Shown: piece by piece, positions 54,951 to 63,146 of the stretch
Layout: the number at the start of each line of letters is the position of its first letter
How positions within the stretch are numbered: position 1 is the stretch's first letter
Source of the DNA: Deltaproteobacteria bacterium
Lineage (GTDB): Bacteria; Myxococcota_A; UBA796; SXON01
Reading direction: 5' to 3'
NCBI GenBank assembly: GCA_947490345.1
Contig: CANLGL010000024.1
Coordinates: 1-64,000 of the forward strand
Length of the DNA stretch: 64,000 bases
Made by a program: the position numbers and the translations under genes
The notes under the pieces: generated by a model
Told to the model about the DNA's origin: nothing
Databases searched by the model: none
What the model saw: only the letters and a program-made list of their open reading frames with translations

Positions 54951-55769
54951 CTACAGCGCCACCCACACGCAGAAGTTGTCGAACCAGACGCCGCCGTCGT
55001 TGTCGTTCGAGTAGAGGCCCACGACCGCGGGTCCGGTCCCAGTGACCTCGGGCAGCGTCGCGGACAGGACGGTCACGCCGTTGACGACGATCTCGACGAG
55101 GTCGACGTCGACGGCGACGCTCCACGTCGCGAACGTCATGTCGGCGGGCCAGTACACGGAGGCGGCGTCGTTCGCGGCGAGGGGGGTGCAGCCGCTCGCC
55201 TCGCACCACGAGAGATCGACGCCGCCGATGTTCGGGTGCCGTCCGTAGTAGCCCTGCGGGTCATCCCAGCGGGCCACGAACGCGCTTTCGCCATTGACGG
55301 CCCACGCGATTCCGGTGAGGTCGTTCGCGTTGCCGCCCCAGGCCGAGTCGACCTGAATCATGAAGCGCTCGGCGCGACCGAGGTCGTAGAGCGAAGCGAT
55401 TCCCGCGTAGGAGCCAGCGCGACCCTCGGTGAGGAGCCCGCTCTCGACGTACCAGTCCCCCGTCCCGGTGTAGGACCAGCCCGCGAAGTCGTCGAACGGC
55501 GTGCAGTAGGCTTCCTCCTCGTCGCAATCCGCGATGCCGTTGCCGTTTTCGTCGAAGCCCTCGTCCACGAGCCCATCGCCGTCGTCATCGACGCCGTTGC
55601 ATTCCTCCTCTGGAGGGGCGGTGTCGGTGTCGGCAGCGGTGTCAGCGTCCGTGTCCGCGTCCGTGTCGGCGTCCGTGTCCGTATCGGCGTCCCCGTCGCG
55701 GTTTCGCTCGGGGCGCTCCTGCTTCTCCTCGAAGGCGTAGTCGGAGCAAGCGGCGAGAAGGAGGAACAT
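54951..55769 (-). CDS. lipoprotein with LamG-like C-terminal domain
   Basis: This 272-residue protein starts MFLLLAACSDY (lipobox LLAAC, Cys8), then carries a (D/T/A)-rich linker (DADTDTDADTDADTD), one short MopE-type unit (ECNGVDDDGDGLVDEG) and a C-terminal beta-jelly-roll that resembles LamG or DUF1080 (FDDFAGWSYTGTGDW, IQVDSAWGGNANDLTGIAWA, VEIVVNGVTVL, WFDNFCVWVAL). Such domains bind glycans. TACTCT lies six bases before the ATG and there is no Shine-Dalgarno sequence. The longer open frame upstream is formed by the partial repeat copy D and is not used. Confidence 0.78.
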   Translation of the reverse strand: MFLLLAACSDYAFEEKQERPERNRDGDADTDTDADTDADTDADTAADTDTAPPEEECNGVDDDGDGLVDEGFDENGNGIADCDEEEAYCTPFDDFAGWSYTGTGDWYVESGLLTEGRAGSYAGIASLYDLGRAERFMIQVDSAWGGNANDLTGIAWAVNGESAFVARWDDPQGYYGRHPNIGGVDLSWCEASGCTPLAANDAASVYWPADMTFATWSVAVDVDLVEIVVNGVTVLSATLPEVTGTGPAVVGLYSNDNDGGVWFDNFCVWVAL

Positions 55770-55790
55770 CGGCGTAGAGTACCAGAAAGA

Positions 55791-55828
55791 GGGGGAAGGA
55801 GCACACGCCCCTCTACCGTCCCCTACCC
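55791..55828 (+). repeat. dispersed intergenic element, partial copy D
   Basis: GGGGGAAGGAGCACACGCCC followed by CTACCG and CCCCTACCCG matches the left arm of copy A. The rest of the element is missing, cut off by the end of the MFS-synthase gene at 55823. It lies 21 bases upstream of the start at 55769. Confidence 0.55.
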
Positions 55829-58444
55829 GCCCCCCAGAAGCTCCCGTTGCCAATCACGGTAGAGCTGCTCGATGTCCGCACGACCGGGCTCCCGCGCCAG
55901 CGCTGACTTGAGCGCCATGAGCGCGCGCGGAAGCTGCTCGCGGTCGCGGTAGGCCATGCCGAGCTCCACCAGCTCGTCGGCCGTGCTGACCGCGAACTCG
56001 GGCACGCCCTGCACCGAGCGGAGCGCCCAGAAGTTGGAGGTGGACGTCTCCTTGTGCAGGTTCTTGGGCGCCGAGAACTCCACGAGCATGTTGTCATCGG
56101 TGTTCAGGGGCACCTCCTCCTCCGGACCATACTCCTTCGCATCCGGACGCAGGTCGTCGACGATGCGCTCCTTGTGCGTGCCGGAGAAGGACAACATCTG
56201 GTCGCGGTCGAAGAGCCAGGTCTCCAAGAGGAGCCACTCGTCGCGTAGCTCGATGCGGTCGAAGTCGGCGGTGAGCGCGGGGGTCTTCTGGCGGAGGGCG
56301 CGGACCGCGGCGATGTCGAGGGGGAGAGGCCGATCGCTCCCGACCATCACCAGATCGGCATCTTCGATGGTCGCGAAGGTGTGCGCGTAGGGGAAGACCG
56401 TGGCGAAGGTGCGCATCACCGACTTCATGTCGCGACCGCCCATGCCGTACATCTGCACCCACTGCGCCCAGACTCCACCTGGCGCCAGGCGGGTCTTCCC
56501 CATCTCGAAGAACTCGCGGGTGAACAGGTTGCTGACCCCGGTCAGCCAGGGATTGCTGGGCTCGCAGACGATGATGTCGTAGGTCCCGGGATCGGTGAGC
56601 AGGAGCTGGTTGCGACCGTCATTCGCGATGAGCCGCACCCGGGGGTCGTAGAGCGCGCGGTGGTTGACGTGCTCGAAATACTCGGTTGCCTTCTTGATCT
56701 TCGGCTCGATCTCCACCACGTCGAAGTGCTCGACCTCGGGATGCAGCGTCGCGGCGCCGAGGGTGATGCCGCTGGCCAGGCCGATCACCATCACGTTTTT
56801 CGCCGACTCACCCGTGAACAAGAACGGGAGGTGACTGACGAGCAACTGGGTCGGCATGTCGGTGGTGCTCGATGCGTCGATCTTCCCGTTGTTGGCGAGC
56901 CAGACGTTGCCGGTCTTGGAATTGCGCGCCACGGTGACGACGGTCGAGAGGCCTTCGCCGTAGTACAAAAGCTCGTAGCGCGCGATCATCTGCTTGTGGA
57001 TGTCGGCCTGGGTGGCGTCGGCATCGAGGTTGTCGACGTACTTGTACATCCCCGTGGTCATCAGCATCGGGTCCCACTTCGGGGCCACGTTGCCGAGCAC
57101 CAACCCCAGAACTGCCGCGCCAAGCGCCAACATCCCGCTTTCACGCCGCCGCTCCGTGAGCGCGAAGGTGGCCAACACCGCGGCAAGCACGTTGACACCG
57201 ATGCAGAAGAGCACCGTCCCCCGGACGTGCAGCGCCGGCATCAGCACGAAGCCGGCCAGGAACGCCCCCGCCAACGAGCCCGCGGTGTTCGCCGCATAGA
57301 CCCTGCCCACCGTCCGCGACAAGTCGCCGCCGCCCGCGGCTCGCACCAGGAGCGGAAAGGTCGCGCCCATGAAGAACGCCGGGGGTGCCATCACCAACAG
57401 CGCGAGGAGGCATTTGGCCGGCCACAAGAGCTCGCCGGCGATGGTGCTGGCCCGTTGGGGATCGATCGCGTGGGCGATCGGCGGAATCTCATAGTACAAC
57501 TTGAGGAAGGTGAGCGGGAGCCACTGCCAGCCCCACGCCGCCGCCCAGGTGAGGAGCGCGACTGCGAGCTGCGCGCCCACCAGCCCATAGACCAGGCGCC
57601 CACGCGCGGCCAGCCGGTCCGCGATGGGACCGCCCACCTCGCCGCCCGTGGCGATGCCCACCAGGAACGCCAGCAACATCACCGTGAACGCGTAGGTGCT
57701 GGCCCCGAGGATCAGGCCCATCAGCCGGAACCACGCCACCTCCAACCCCAGCGAGGAGAACCCGGCCAGGGCCGCCAGTACGAGCCAGAGGCGATCGTCC
57801 CGCAAGCTCGTCGCCATCGGCACAGAAGCAGGCATCGGCCCCGCCCCGGCCGGGGGCCGATCGACCGTCCACGCAGCCGCAGCGAGCGCCGCATTCGTGC
57901 CGGCGGCAAGCCAGGTGGTCTGGGCCACGCCGAGGCCGGGCAAAAGCCAGAAGCCCGCCAATGCCGTCCCGAAAACCGCCCCCGCGGTGTTGATCGCGTA
58001 CAGCCGCCCCACCTTCTGGCCCGCCCCGCCGAGCTGCGGCAAGCGCACCAGCAGCGGCAGGGTCGCCCCCATGCAGGCGGTGGGCACGAGCAGGAGCGCG
58101 CCGAGCACCACGAACTGGAAGACACCGAAGCTGACGACGCCCGGCTCGAACGCGCGCCAGAACCAGACGTACAGCGGCTCCACGCCGCGAAGCAGGAACG
58201 GAAAGCCCAATGCGAACAACCCAATCGCCAGCTCGAGCACGGCGTAGGCGCGCAGCGGCCGCCGTACCCGGGGCGCGAACCGTGCGCCCACGGCGCCGCC
58301 CACCGTCAGGCCGGTCATGAACGCTGCCAGCACCGTCGCGATGGCGAACTGGCTGGTGCCGAAGATGTGGTGGAGCTCGCGACTCCAGATGCTCTCGTAG
58401 ACGAGCCCGGCCGCGCCGGAGACAAAGAAGAAGAGCGCTAGCAT
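55823..58444 (-). CDS. MFS-type transporter fused to spermidine synthase-like domain
   Basis: This 873-residue protein has about 12 to 14 membrane helices in its first 490 residues, in the MFS-like pattern of polyamine-synthase fusions (TVGGAVGARFAPRVRR, VPTACMGATLPLLVR, repeated as PPAFFMGATFPLLVR). The cytoplasmic part is a spermidine-synthase fold: VMVIGLASGITLGAATLHPE (SAM-binding loop), VVEIEPKIKKATEYF and YDIIVCEPSNPWLTGVSNLF. A TPR-like tail closes it. It starts 12 bases after the cNMP-binding gene on the same strand. It may make or export a polyamine-like product; the substrate is unknown. Confidence 0.85.
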   Translation of the reverse strand: MLALFFFVSGAAGLVYESIWSRELHHIFGTSQFAIATVLAAFMTGLTVGGAVGARFAPRVRRPLRAYAVLELAIGLFALGFPFLLRGVEPLYVWFWRAFEPGVVSFGVFQFVVLGALLLVPTACMGATLPLLVRLPQLGGAGQKVGRLYAINTAGAVFGTALAGFWLLPGLGVAQTTWLAAGTNAALAAAAWTVDRPPAGAGPMPASVPMATSLRDDRLWLVLAALAGFSSLGLEVAWFRLMGLILGASTYAFTVMLLAFLVGIATGGEVGGPIADRLAARGRLVYGLVGAQLAVALLTWAAAWGWQWLPLTFLKLYYEIPPIAHAIDPQRASTIAGELLWPAKCLLALLVMAPPAFFMGATFPLLVRAAGGGDLSRTVGRVYAANTAGSLAGAFLAGFVLMPALHVRGTVLFCIGVNVLAAVLATFALTERRRESGMLALGAAVLGLVLGNVAPKWDPMLMTTGMYKYVDNLDADATQADIHKQMIARYELLYYGEGLSTVVTVARNSKTGNVWLANNGKIDASSTTDMPTQLLVSHLPFLFTGESAKNVMVIGLASGITLGAATLHPEVEHFDVVEIEPKIKKATEYFEHVNHRALYDPRVRLIANDGRNQLLLTDPGTYDIIVCEPSNPWLTGVSNLFTREFFEMGKTRLAPGGVWAQWVQMYGMGGRDMKSVMRTFATVFPYAHTFATIEDADLVMVGSDRPLPLDIAAVRALRQKTPALTADFDRIELRDEWLLLETWLFDRDQMLSFSGTHKERIVDDLRPDAKEYGPEEEVPLNTDDNMLVEFSAPKNLHKETSTSNFWALRSVQGVPEFAVSTADELVELGMAYRDREQLPRALMALKSALAREPGRADIEQLYRDWQRELLGGG

Positions 58445-58456
58445 GGCGGCGCGGGG

Positions 58457-58978
58457 CTACCCCCGGAGGCCGAGCAGCACCGCCATCATCTCGTGGGGCC
58501 CTGGCGGCGCCGTCTGGGGATCGTCGACCAGGTCGGTGAGGACCGAGGTGAGCTCGCGTTGGCGAGCGCACAGCACCCGCGCCATCGCCAGGATGAGCTG
58601 CGCGGCGACATGGGGTTCTTCGGCCAGGAGAGCGTGGAGCTGGGTCGCGGGAAGGCGCGCGAGGGTGGCGCGCGTTTCGGCCACCGCGGTCGCGACACGA
58701 GCCGCATTGTCGAGGAGGGCCATCTCGCCGAAGGCTTCGCCGGATTCAAGTCGGGCCAGCTCGTGGGGGGCGCCGGACGCGGTGTTCTTGACGATGGCGA
58801 TCTCGCCCTTGATGATCACGTACCAGGCGTCGCCCGCGTCCCCCTCGGAAAAGAGGGTCTCTCCGCTTCGAAGATCGACCACATCCATCCGCAAGCACAC
58901 GGAGGCGCGAGCGGCACCGGACAGCGCCGCAAAGAGCGGCGCGCGCGACAAAAAGGCGGTGAGCTGAACAGGCGTCAT
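58457..58978 (-). CDS. cyclic nucleotide-binding domain protein
   Basis: This 173-residue protein is a single cNMP-binding beta-roll: LFSEGDAGDAWYVIIKGEIA, LESGEAFGEMALLDNAARVA (phosphate-binding cassette with Gly-Glu), TRATLARLPATQL. No DNA-binding domain follows, so it is a regulatory or scaffold module rather than a CRP-type factor. It lies just upstream of the MFS-synthase fusion, which it may control. TACAAG lies six bases before the ATG; the Shine-Dalgarno sequence is weak. Confidence 0.85.
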   Translation of the reverse strand: MTPVQLTAFLSRAPLFAALSGAARASVCLRMDVVDLRSGETLFSEGDAGDAWYVIIKGEIAIVKNTASGAPHELARLESGEAFGEMALLDNAARVATAVAETRATLARLPATQLHALLAEEPHVAAQLILAMARVLCARQRELTSVLTDLVDDPQTAPPGPHEMMAVLLGLRG

Positions 58979-59032
58979 GGAGGCCTTGTAACCGTGCCGG
59001 GACGGAATCACGGCCCACGAAGCCGGCGAGCA

Positions 59033-59845
59033 TCACCCGCGTCGCCGGCGGCCCCTCACCAAGAGCCCGGCCGCCGCCAGAAGCACGAACGCGCCTTCGC
59101 CGCGGCCGGCACACCCGAGACACGACGTGCTCCCGCCGCCGCCGCCGCCCCCGCTTGCCTCGGCGACCACGCGCACGCGGTCCCCGGCCGAGGTGGTGGT
59201 CCCGTCCGAGACCGTGAGCGTCGCCTCGTAGGTCCCCGCGACGTCGGCCAGGAAGGTCGGCCGCGCCGCGCTAGTCGACGAAAGCGCTGCGGCCGACGTC
59301 GCCGGGCGCGTTCCCAACGTCCACGCATACGACATCGGATCGCCGTCAGGATCCGAAGAACCCGAGCCGTTGAGCGTGACCGTCGCACCCGCGGCAACGG
59401 TCTGGTCGGCGCCGGCCGCCGCGATGGGGCTGCCGTTGTCGAGGCCGACTGCCAGGCTGATGGTGTCCGGCTCGCTCTCGAAGGCGCCGTCGTCCACCAC
59501 CAGGGAAAGCTGCCAAGCGCCCTCTTTGTCGGGGACGAGCTGGGCGAGGTCCTTGCGTGCATCCGACAACTTCACGTTGCTACCCGACGGAGCCGAGTCG
59601 ATGGACCACTGGTAGCTGATCGTGTCGCCATCGGGATCGTAGCTGCCCGAGCCGTCCAGGTTCAGCACCACCCCGACAAACCCAGCCTGATCGCCCCCGG
59701 CGTCGGCGTAGGGCTCATGGTTGGCGTCCTCGGCACTGTGAATCGGCTCCCCGGAATCCTGGCCGGAGTCCTTGCCGGCAAATCCGGGACCCTCGGCGCC
59801 GGGAAGCGCTTGAAGGCCGATACATCCGACAAGGGCATAGAGCAC
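59033..59845 (-). CDS. PKD-domain lipoprotein with MYXO-CTERM tail
   Basis: This 270-residue protein, read from a GTG at 59845, starts with VLYALVGC, a short signal peptide with lipobox LVGC. Two PKD/K319L-like domains follow (LDGSGSYDPDGDTISYQWSI; LNGSGSSDPDGDPMSYAWTL), then a poly-Gly linker, CLGCAGRGEG, a hydrophobic helix (AFVLLAAAGLLV) and RGRRRRG, the form of a MYXO-CTERM sorting tail. It could therefore be anchored at both ends. The start codon is chosen for the lipobox; a longer frame would overlap the HAD gene. Confidence 0.72.
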   Translation of the reverse strand: MLYALVGCIGLQALPGAEGPGFAGKDSGQDSGEPIHSAEDANHEPYADAGGDQAGFVGVVLNLDGSGSYDPDGDTISYQWSIDSAPSGSNVKLSDARKDLAQLVPDKEGAWQLSLVVDDGAFESEPDTISLAVGLDNGSPIAAAGADQTVAAGATVTLNGSGSSDPDGDPMSYAWTLGTRPATSAAALSSTSAARPTFLADVAGTYEATLTVSDGTTTSAGDRVRVVAEASGGGGGGGSTSCLGCAGRGEGAFVLLAAAGLLVRGRRRRG

Positions 59846-59855
59846 GCCACCTACG

Positions 59856-60491
59856 TTAGCGGAGCGCGCCCAACTCCGCCAGCACCGCGCCAAGCTCCGA
59901 CACCTCCCTGACCAGCCAGTCCGCGCCATCGGGGCGACCGATGCCCCATTCCACCCCGATGACAGGAACGCCCGCACCCCTCGCCCCCCCGACGTCGTTC
60001 GGCCCGTCCCCGATCATCACACACGTCGCGACCCCAAGCTGTCGCATCGCCTCCACGAGCGGCGCGGGATCGGGCTTTCGGACGGATAGGGTGTCCCCGC
60101 CGATGACCAGCGCGAAGCGGTCGAGCACCTCCAACTCCGCCAGGAGTGCGCGGGCGATCCCGGCCGACTTGTTGGTGACCACAGCCTGAGGCAGGGTGAT
60201 CCGTTGTAAGAGCTCTGGAATGCCCGGATACAACGCCGCCACCCGCCTTGGTCGCGCCCGATAGATCGCGAAGAACCGGGCCACGTGCTCGGGTCCGGGT
60301 TTTCCGCCGGCCGCCGAAACCGCCCGATCGATGAGCAAGCGAGCGCCATCCCCCACGAAACCGCGCACCCGTGCCTCCCCGAGCGCGGGGAGCCCGGACT
60401 CCACCAGCACTTCGTCCACCGTCATCGCGATGTCGGCCGCCGTGTCGGCGAGGGTCCCGTCGAGGTCCCAGAGCACCGAGGCCACCGTCAC
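59856..60491 (-). CDS. gph: HAD hydrolase, phosphoglycolate phosphatase-like
   Basis: This 211-residue phosphatase has the HAD motifs: I WDLDGTLADT (nucleophile Asp), II VVTNKS, III VRKPDPAPL and IV MIGDGPNDVGGARGAG. The helical cap and length match phosphoglycolate phosphatases, which clear 2-phosphoglycolate from DNA repair. Other small phosphomonoesters are possible. It overlaps the DUF1460 gene upstream by four bases (ATGA type). Confidence 0.88.
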   Translation of the reverse strand: MTVASVLWDLDGTLADTAADIAMTVDEVLVESGLPALGEARVRGFVGDGARLLIDRAVSAAGGKPGPEHVARFFAIYRARPRRVAALYPGIPELLQRITLPQAVVTNKSAGIARALLAELEVLDRFALVIGGDTLSVRKPDPAPLVEAMRQLGVATCVMIGDGPNDVGGARGAGVPVIGVEWGIGRPDGADWLVREVSELGAVLAELGALR

Positions 60492-61423
60492 GCCGGATCC
60501 TCGCCGACGTTCTGCGGGTTGAGCGGCTGAGGAACGAACACCGGGAGGTCCCCGCCCGCGTCGCTGTAAGGCAACGCCGGAACGAGCGAGTCCAGGGTGG
60601 CGGCCCGGGTCGGACCCTGCTCGCGCGGCATCAGCACGGCCACCCCGAGCGCGGGCCAGTTGACGTAGTCACGGAGGTGCGTCATGTACCACGACAGCTT
60701 GTCGTCCCGGACGAGGCGCTTCCCCATCTTGGTCGCGTGACGCATCATCGGTTCGGTGCGTCCAGGCACCACCAGCGACACGTGCGTGGTCACAATCGGG
60801 GACCAAGCGCGCTCGACCCGCAGGGTCACCACGAGGGCGCCGGGGGGTATCCGGGGGGCCGCCTCGGCCGCCTGGCCGAGATCAAGGTAGCGCAAAGACC
60901 ACGTCCCCACGGGAAGCTCAGGGTCGGCGAGAAAGAATCGGCGGCGGGAGCGCCACCCCTGCCACACCGCGGGCGTCACCGCCTTGGTCAGGGTCCTGGC
61001 GCTGCCCAGGCGGTCGGTCACGTCCTCGAGCATCCCCGTCGCGATCGCCCGGGGAATCCACTGCGCCTCCATGAAGTGGTTGCGGTGCGCATAGTCGGCG
61101 ACGCCGCCGTACCGAAGCGCATCACGAACAGCCGGCGCCCCGACCGGGTCTCCCGCGAGGACCATGCCCAGGGCCTCCTCGACAAAACTCATGCAGTCGA
61201 AGACGTCATAGCGGGCCGGAACGTCGGCATCCGCACCCTCCCCCTCCCCGACCGGGTCGACGACGTACGGCCGGCCAAGGAAAAGTCGGGTCGCAGCGTC
61301 CAACCGCTCTCCCACTGGCCGGTCAGCGGCCGCGCGGATCGCCGCCACGACCTCGTGCGGCGCAGTCCACTGCACGCCCGGTCCGGGCTCCTGCGCAAGC
61401 GCACTGGCGATGACGAACCACAC
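60488..61423 (-). CDS. DUF1460 family amidase (NlpC/P60-like)
   Basis: This 311-residue protein has a short signal peptide (MWFVIASALAQEPG) and the DUF1460 pattern: FLGRPYVVDPVGEGEG, the Cys nucleophile in YDVFDCMSFVEEAL, RNHFMEAQW, and the catalytic His in THVSLVVPG. The family is thought to act as an N-acetylmuramoyl-L-alanine amidase or related peptidoglycan peptidase. It probably works in the periplasm on the cell wall. It shares a transcript with the HAD gene downstream (4-base overlap) and with 61433-63097 upstream (nine-base gap). Confidence 0.8.
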   Translation of the reverse strand: MWFVIASALAQEPGPGVQWTAPHEVVAAIRAAADRPVGERLDAATRLFLGRPYVVDPVGEGEGADADVPARYDVFDCMSFVEEALGMVLAGDPVGAPAVRDALRYGGVADYAHRNHFMEAQWIPRAIATGMLEDVTDRLGSARTLTKAVTPAVWQGWRSRRRFFLADPELPVGTWSLRYLDLGQAAEAAPRIPPGALVVTLRVERAWSPIVTTHVSLVVPGRTEPMMRHATKMGKRLVRDDKLSWYMTHLRDYVNWPALGVAVLMPREQGPTRAATLDSLVPALPYSDAGGDLPVFVPQPLNPQNVGEDPA

Positions 61424-61432
61424 GCGCTGCGC

Positions 61433-63097
61433 CTACATCGCGAGGCGCTGCTGGTACCCCGCGACGATCACCAGCAGCTCCTCAAGGGCCACGTCATCGA
61501 GCTCTTCGCTGGCCAGCGATAGCCCGCGCTCGATCAGATCGACGAGCCCGCGATTGAGGAGACGACGATGCTCGCTGGCCGGACGTTTCCGCAGGTTTTT
61601 CAGCACCGCCTCTACCGGGAGGCGTCCGGTTGCGTCAACCTCGACCCCCTTGAAGAGCGCCGCGAACGCCCCCGGCGTGCCCTCGACCAGGAGCTGGGCG
61701 CGTGGTTGGCCGGAGCCCGACCCGCCCACTCGGTCCAGCGCCAACACGAGGTTCCCCAACAAGTCGTTGGCCACCTCGACGCGACGGCGCGCGTCGTCAT
61801 CGACAAGCTTGGGACCGGCAAAGTTCAACGACACCGCGGAGGCGAGCTCATGTGGGCGCGCGTTCTCGGCATCCTCCATCTCGATCGTCAGGTTCGCCGC
61901 ATCGCCGGGCAGCTCTTCGATGCGGCCGATCCGCTGCGGCAGAGGGCCGTCCAACTCGACCCGATCCAACAACTCGGTGTTGGTGACGAACTCGCCGCCG
62001 ATCCGCTGGGCGTCGTAGTCCTGGAAGGCCGCCATCTCGTCGTCCAACTCCTCGGTGGGCGGCTCAGCCGTGTACTCCGGGAGCGGTCTCGGCAGGGGCT
62101 TGGACTCGAGCACCAGCGGCTTTGTCGGCAGCGCGACCGCGGCAACCGGAGGCTTCTTGGCGATCGGGGCGCTGATCGCGTCGGTGGCCGAGGCGACCTC
62201 TGGGCTGGCCGATGGGTCGCGAGGACGGCCCACCTTGGCCACCGCCGCCGACACGGCGCTCGCCAGCGCCGCTGCGACCGCGTCCCTGCCTGCCCCCGGA
62301 CGGGATTTGGAGTGCTCGGGGCGGCCGGCACCGACCACCACTTTCGGGTGCGCCTCCGAACGGGGGCGCAGGCGCGGGCGATCAGTGGTTGTGCTGTCCT
62401 GCGCGTTGACCGGGATGAGAATCCCCGACTCCAACATTTCGGTGACCAGCGCAAGCGTCCGGCCCTGCTCAAACGGGGAGCGCGAAACCAGGTCGGCCAG
62501 GGGAAGGCGCGGGTTGCAAATCGCCGAGAGGCGGATGTGGCGCTCGTCCCGCGTGGTGCCTACGCCCGGGGCGAGGACGAGCAGCGGTGGTTGGCGAAGC
62601 CGGGCCGTGGCGCCGATGAGGTGGTCGAGCGTTTCGACCAGCGGTCGGGACTCGTGGCCGACTTGGATGTTCTCGACGAAGACCGTCTCCATCGCCTCGA
62701 AGCTGGCCGGACCGGTAGACTGCAGGAACTGGAACAGATTTTCGCGAAAACGTTCCGCCATCAGGTCCTGAAGGAGGTCGTCGGGGACGAACTCGAAGAG
62801 CTCTTCGGTGATCGTCATACCGGCCGCTTGCGCGCGCCACATCAACATCAGGCGGGACTCTTCCACCGCCCCGCTGTTCTGCAAAAGGGCCAGCAGGCGG
62901 TCGCGGTCTTGTGAGGAGTGCGCCGCCAGGATCTCGCCCAGCATCACATAGACGCCCAGCACGCCGATGCCTTCGGCGCGCGTTTGCAGACACCCAGTCG
63001 ACCCCGCATCGAGGTGCGACAGCAGCTCCAGCTTGACCGATGATGTGGGAGGTTTCGTACTCGGCGCCAACGGAACCTTTGACTCGCTTTGGCACAC
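61433..63097 (-). CDS. protein with possible DUF4388/PATAN-like N-terminal domain
   Basis: This 554-residue cytoplasmic protein has no signal peptide. The first 230 residues (STGCLQTRAEGIGVLGVYV, EILAAHSSQDRDRLLALLQN, GTTRDERHIRLS) look like a DUF4388/PATAN-type domain, often found in myxobacterial signalling proteins. A disordered Ala/Pro-rich linker runs over about residues 240-340. The C-terminal 180 residues form a helical domain (DLLGNLVLALDRVGGSG, AVLKNLRKRPASEHRRLLNR). I do not recognise that domain. The gene lies between the ECF sigma factor and the DUF1460 gene, on the same strand. Confidence 0.55.
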   Translation of the reverse strand: MCQSESKVPLAPSTKPPTSSVKLELLSHLDAGSTGCLQTRAEGIGVLGVYVMLGEILAAHSSQDRDRLLALLQNSGAVEESRLMLMWRAQAAGMTITEELFEFVPDDLLQDLMAERFRENLFQFLQSTGPASFEAMETVFVENIQVGHESRPLVETLDHLIGATARLRQPPLLVLAPGVGTTRDERHIRLSAICNPRLPLADLVSRSPFEQGRTLALVTEMLESGILIPVNAQDSTTTDRPRLRPRSEAHPKVVVGAGRPEHSKSRPGAGRDAVAAALASAVSAAVAKVGRPRDPSASPEVASATDAISAPIAKKPPVAAVALPTKPLVLESKPLPRPLPEYTAEPPTEELDDEMAAFQDYDAQRIGGEFVTNTELLDRVELDGPLPQRIGRIEELPGDAANLTIEMEDAENARPHELASAVSLNFAGPKLVDDDARRRVEVANDLLGNLVLALDRVGGSGSGQPRAQLLVEGTPGAFAALFKGVEVDATGRLPVEAVLKNLRKRPASEHRRLLNRGLVDLIERGLSLASEELDDVALEELLVIVAGYQQRLAM

Positions 63098-63146
63098 CCT
63101 ATCGGAGCGGCGGGCGGCCGGTCAAGCGGTCCGGCGGTTCAGACCG

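Noticed and set aside
56381-58441. Open frame of 686 codons antisense to the MFS-synthase gene
   Set aside because: It mirrors the transmembrane codons of the real gene; the product is His/Arg/Gln-rich with no domain, as expected of antisense frames in GC-rich DNA.
59843-59860. TAACGT just before the PKD lipoprotein start as a leaderless promoter
   Set aside because: The TAA is the stop codon of the HAD gene, so the match is explained without a promoter. The TAG before the MFS-synthase start is likewise the cNMP-binding gene's stop.
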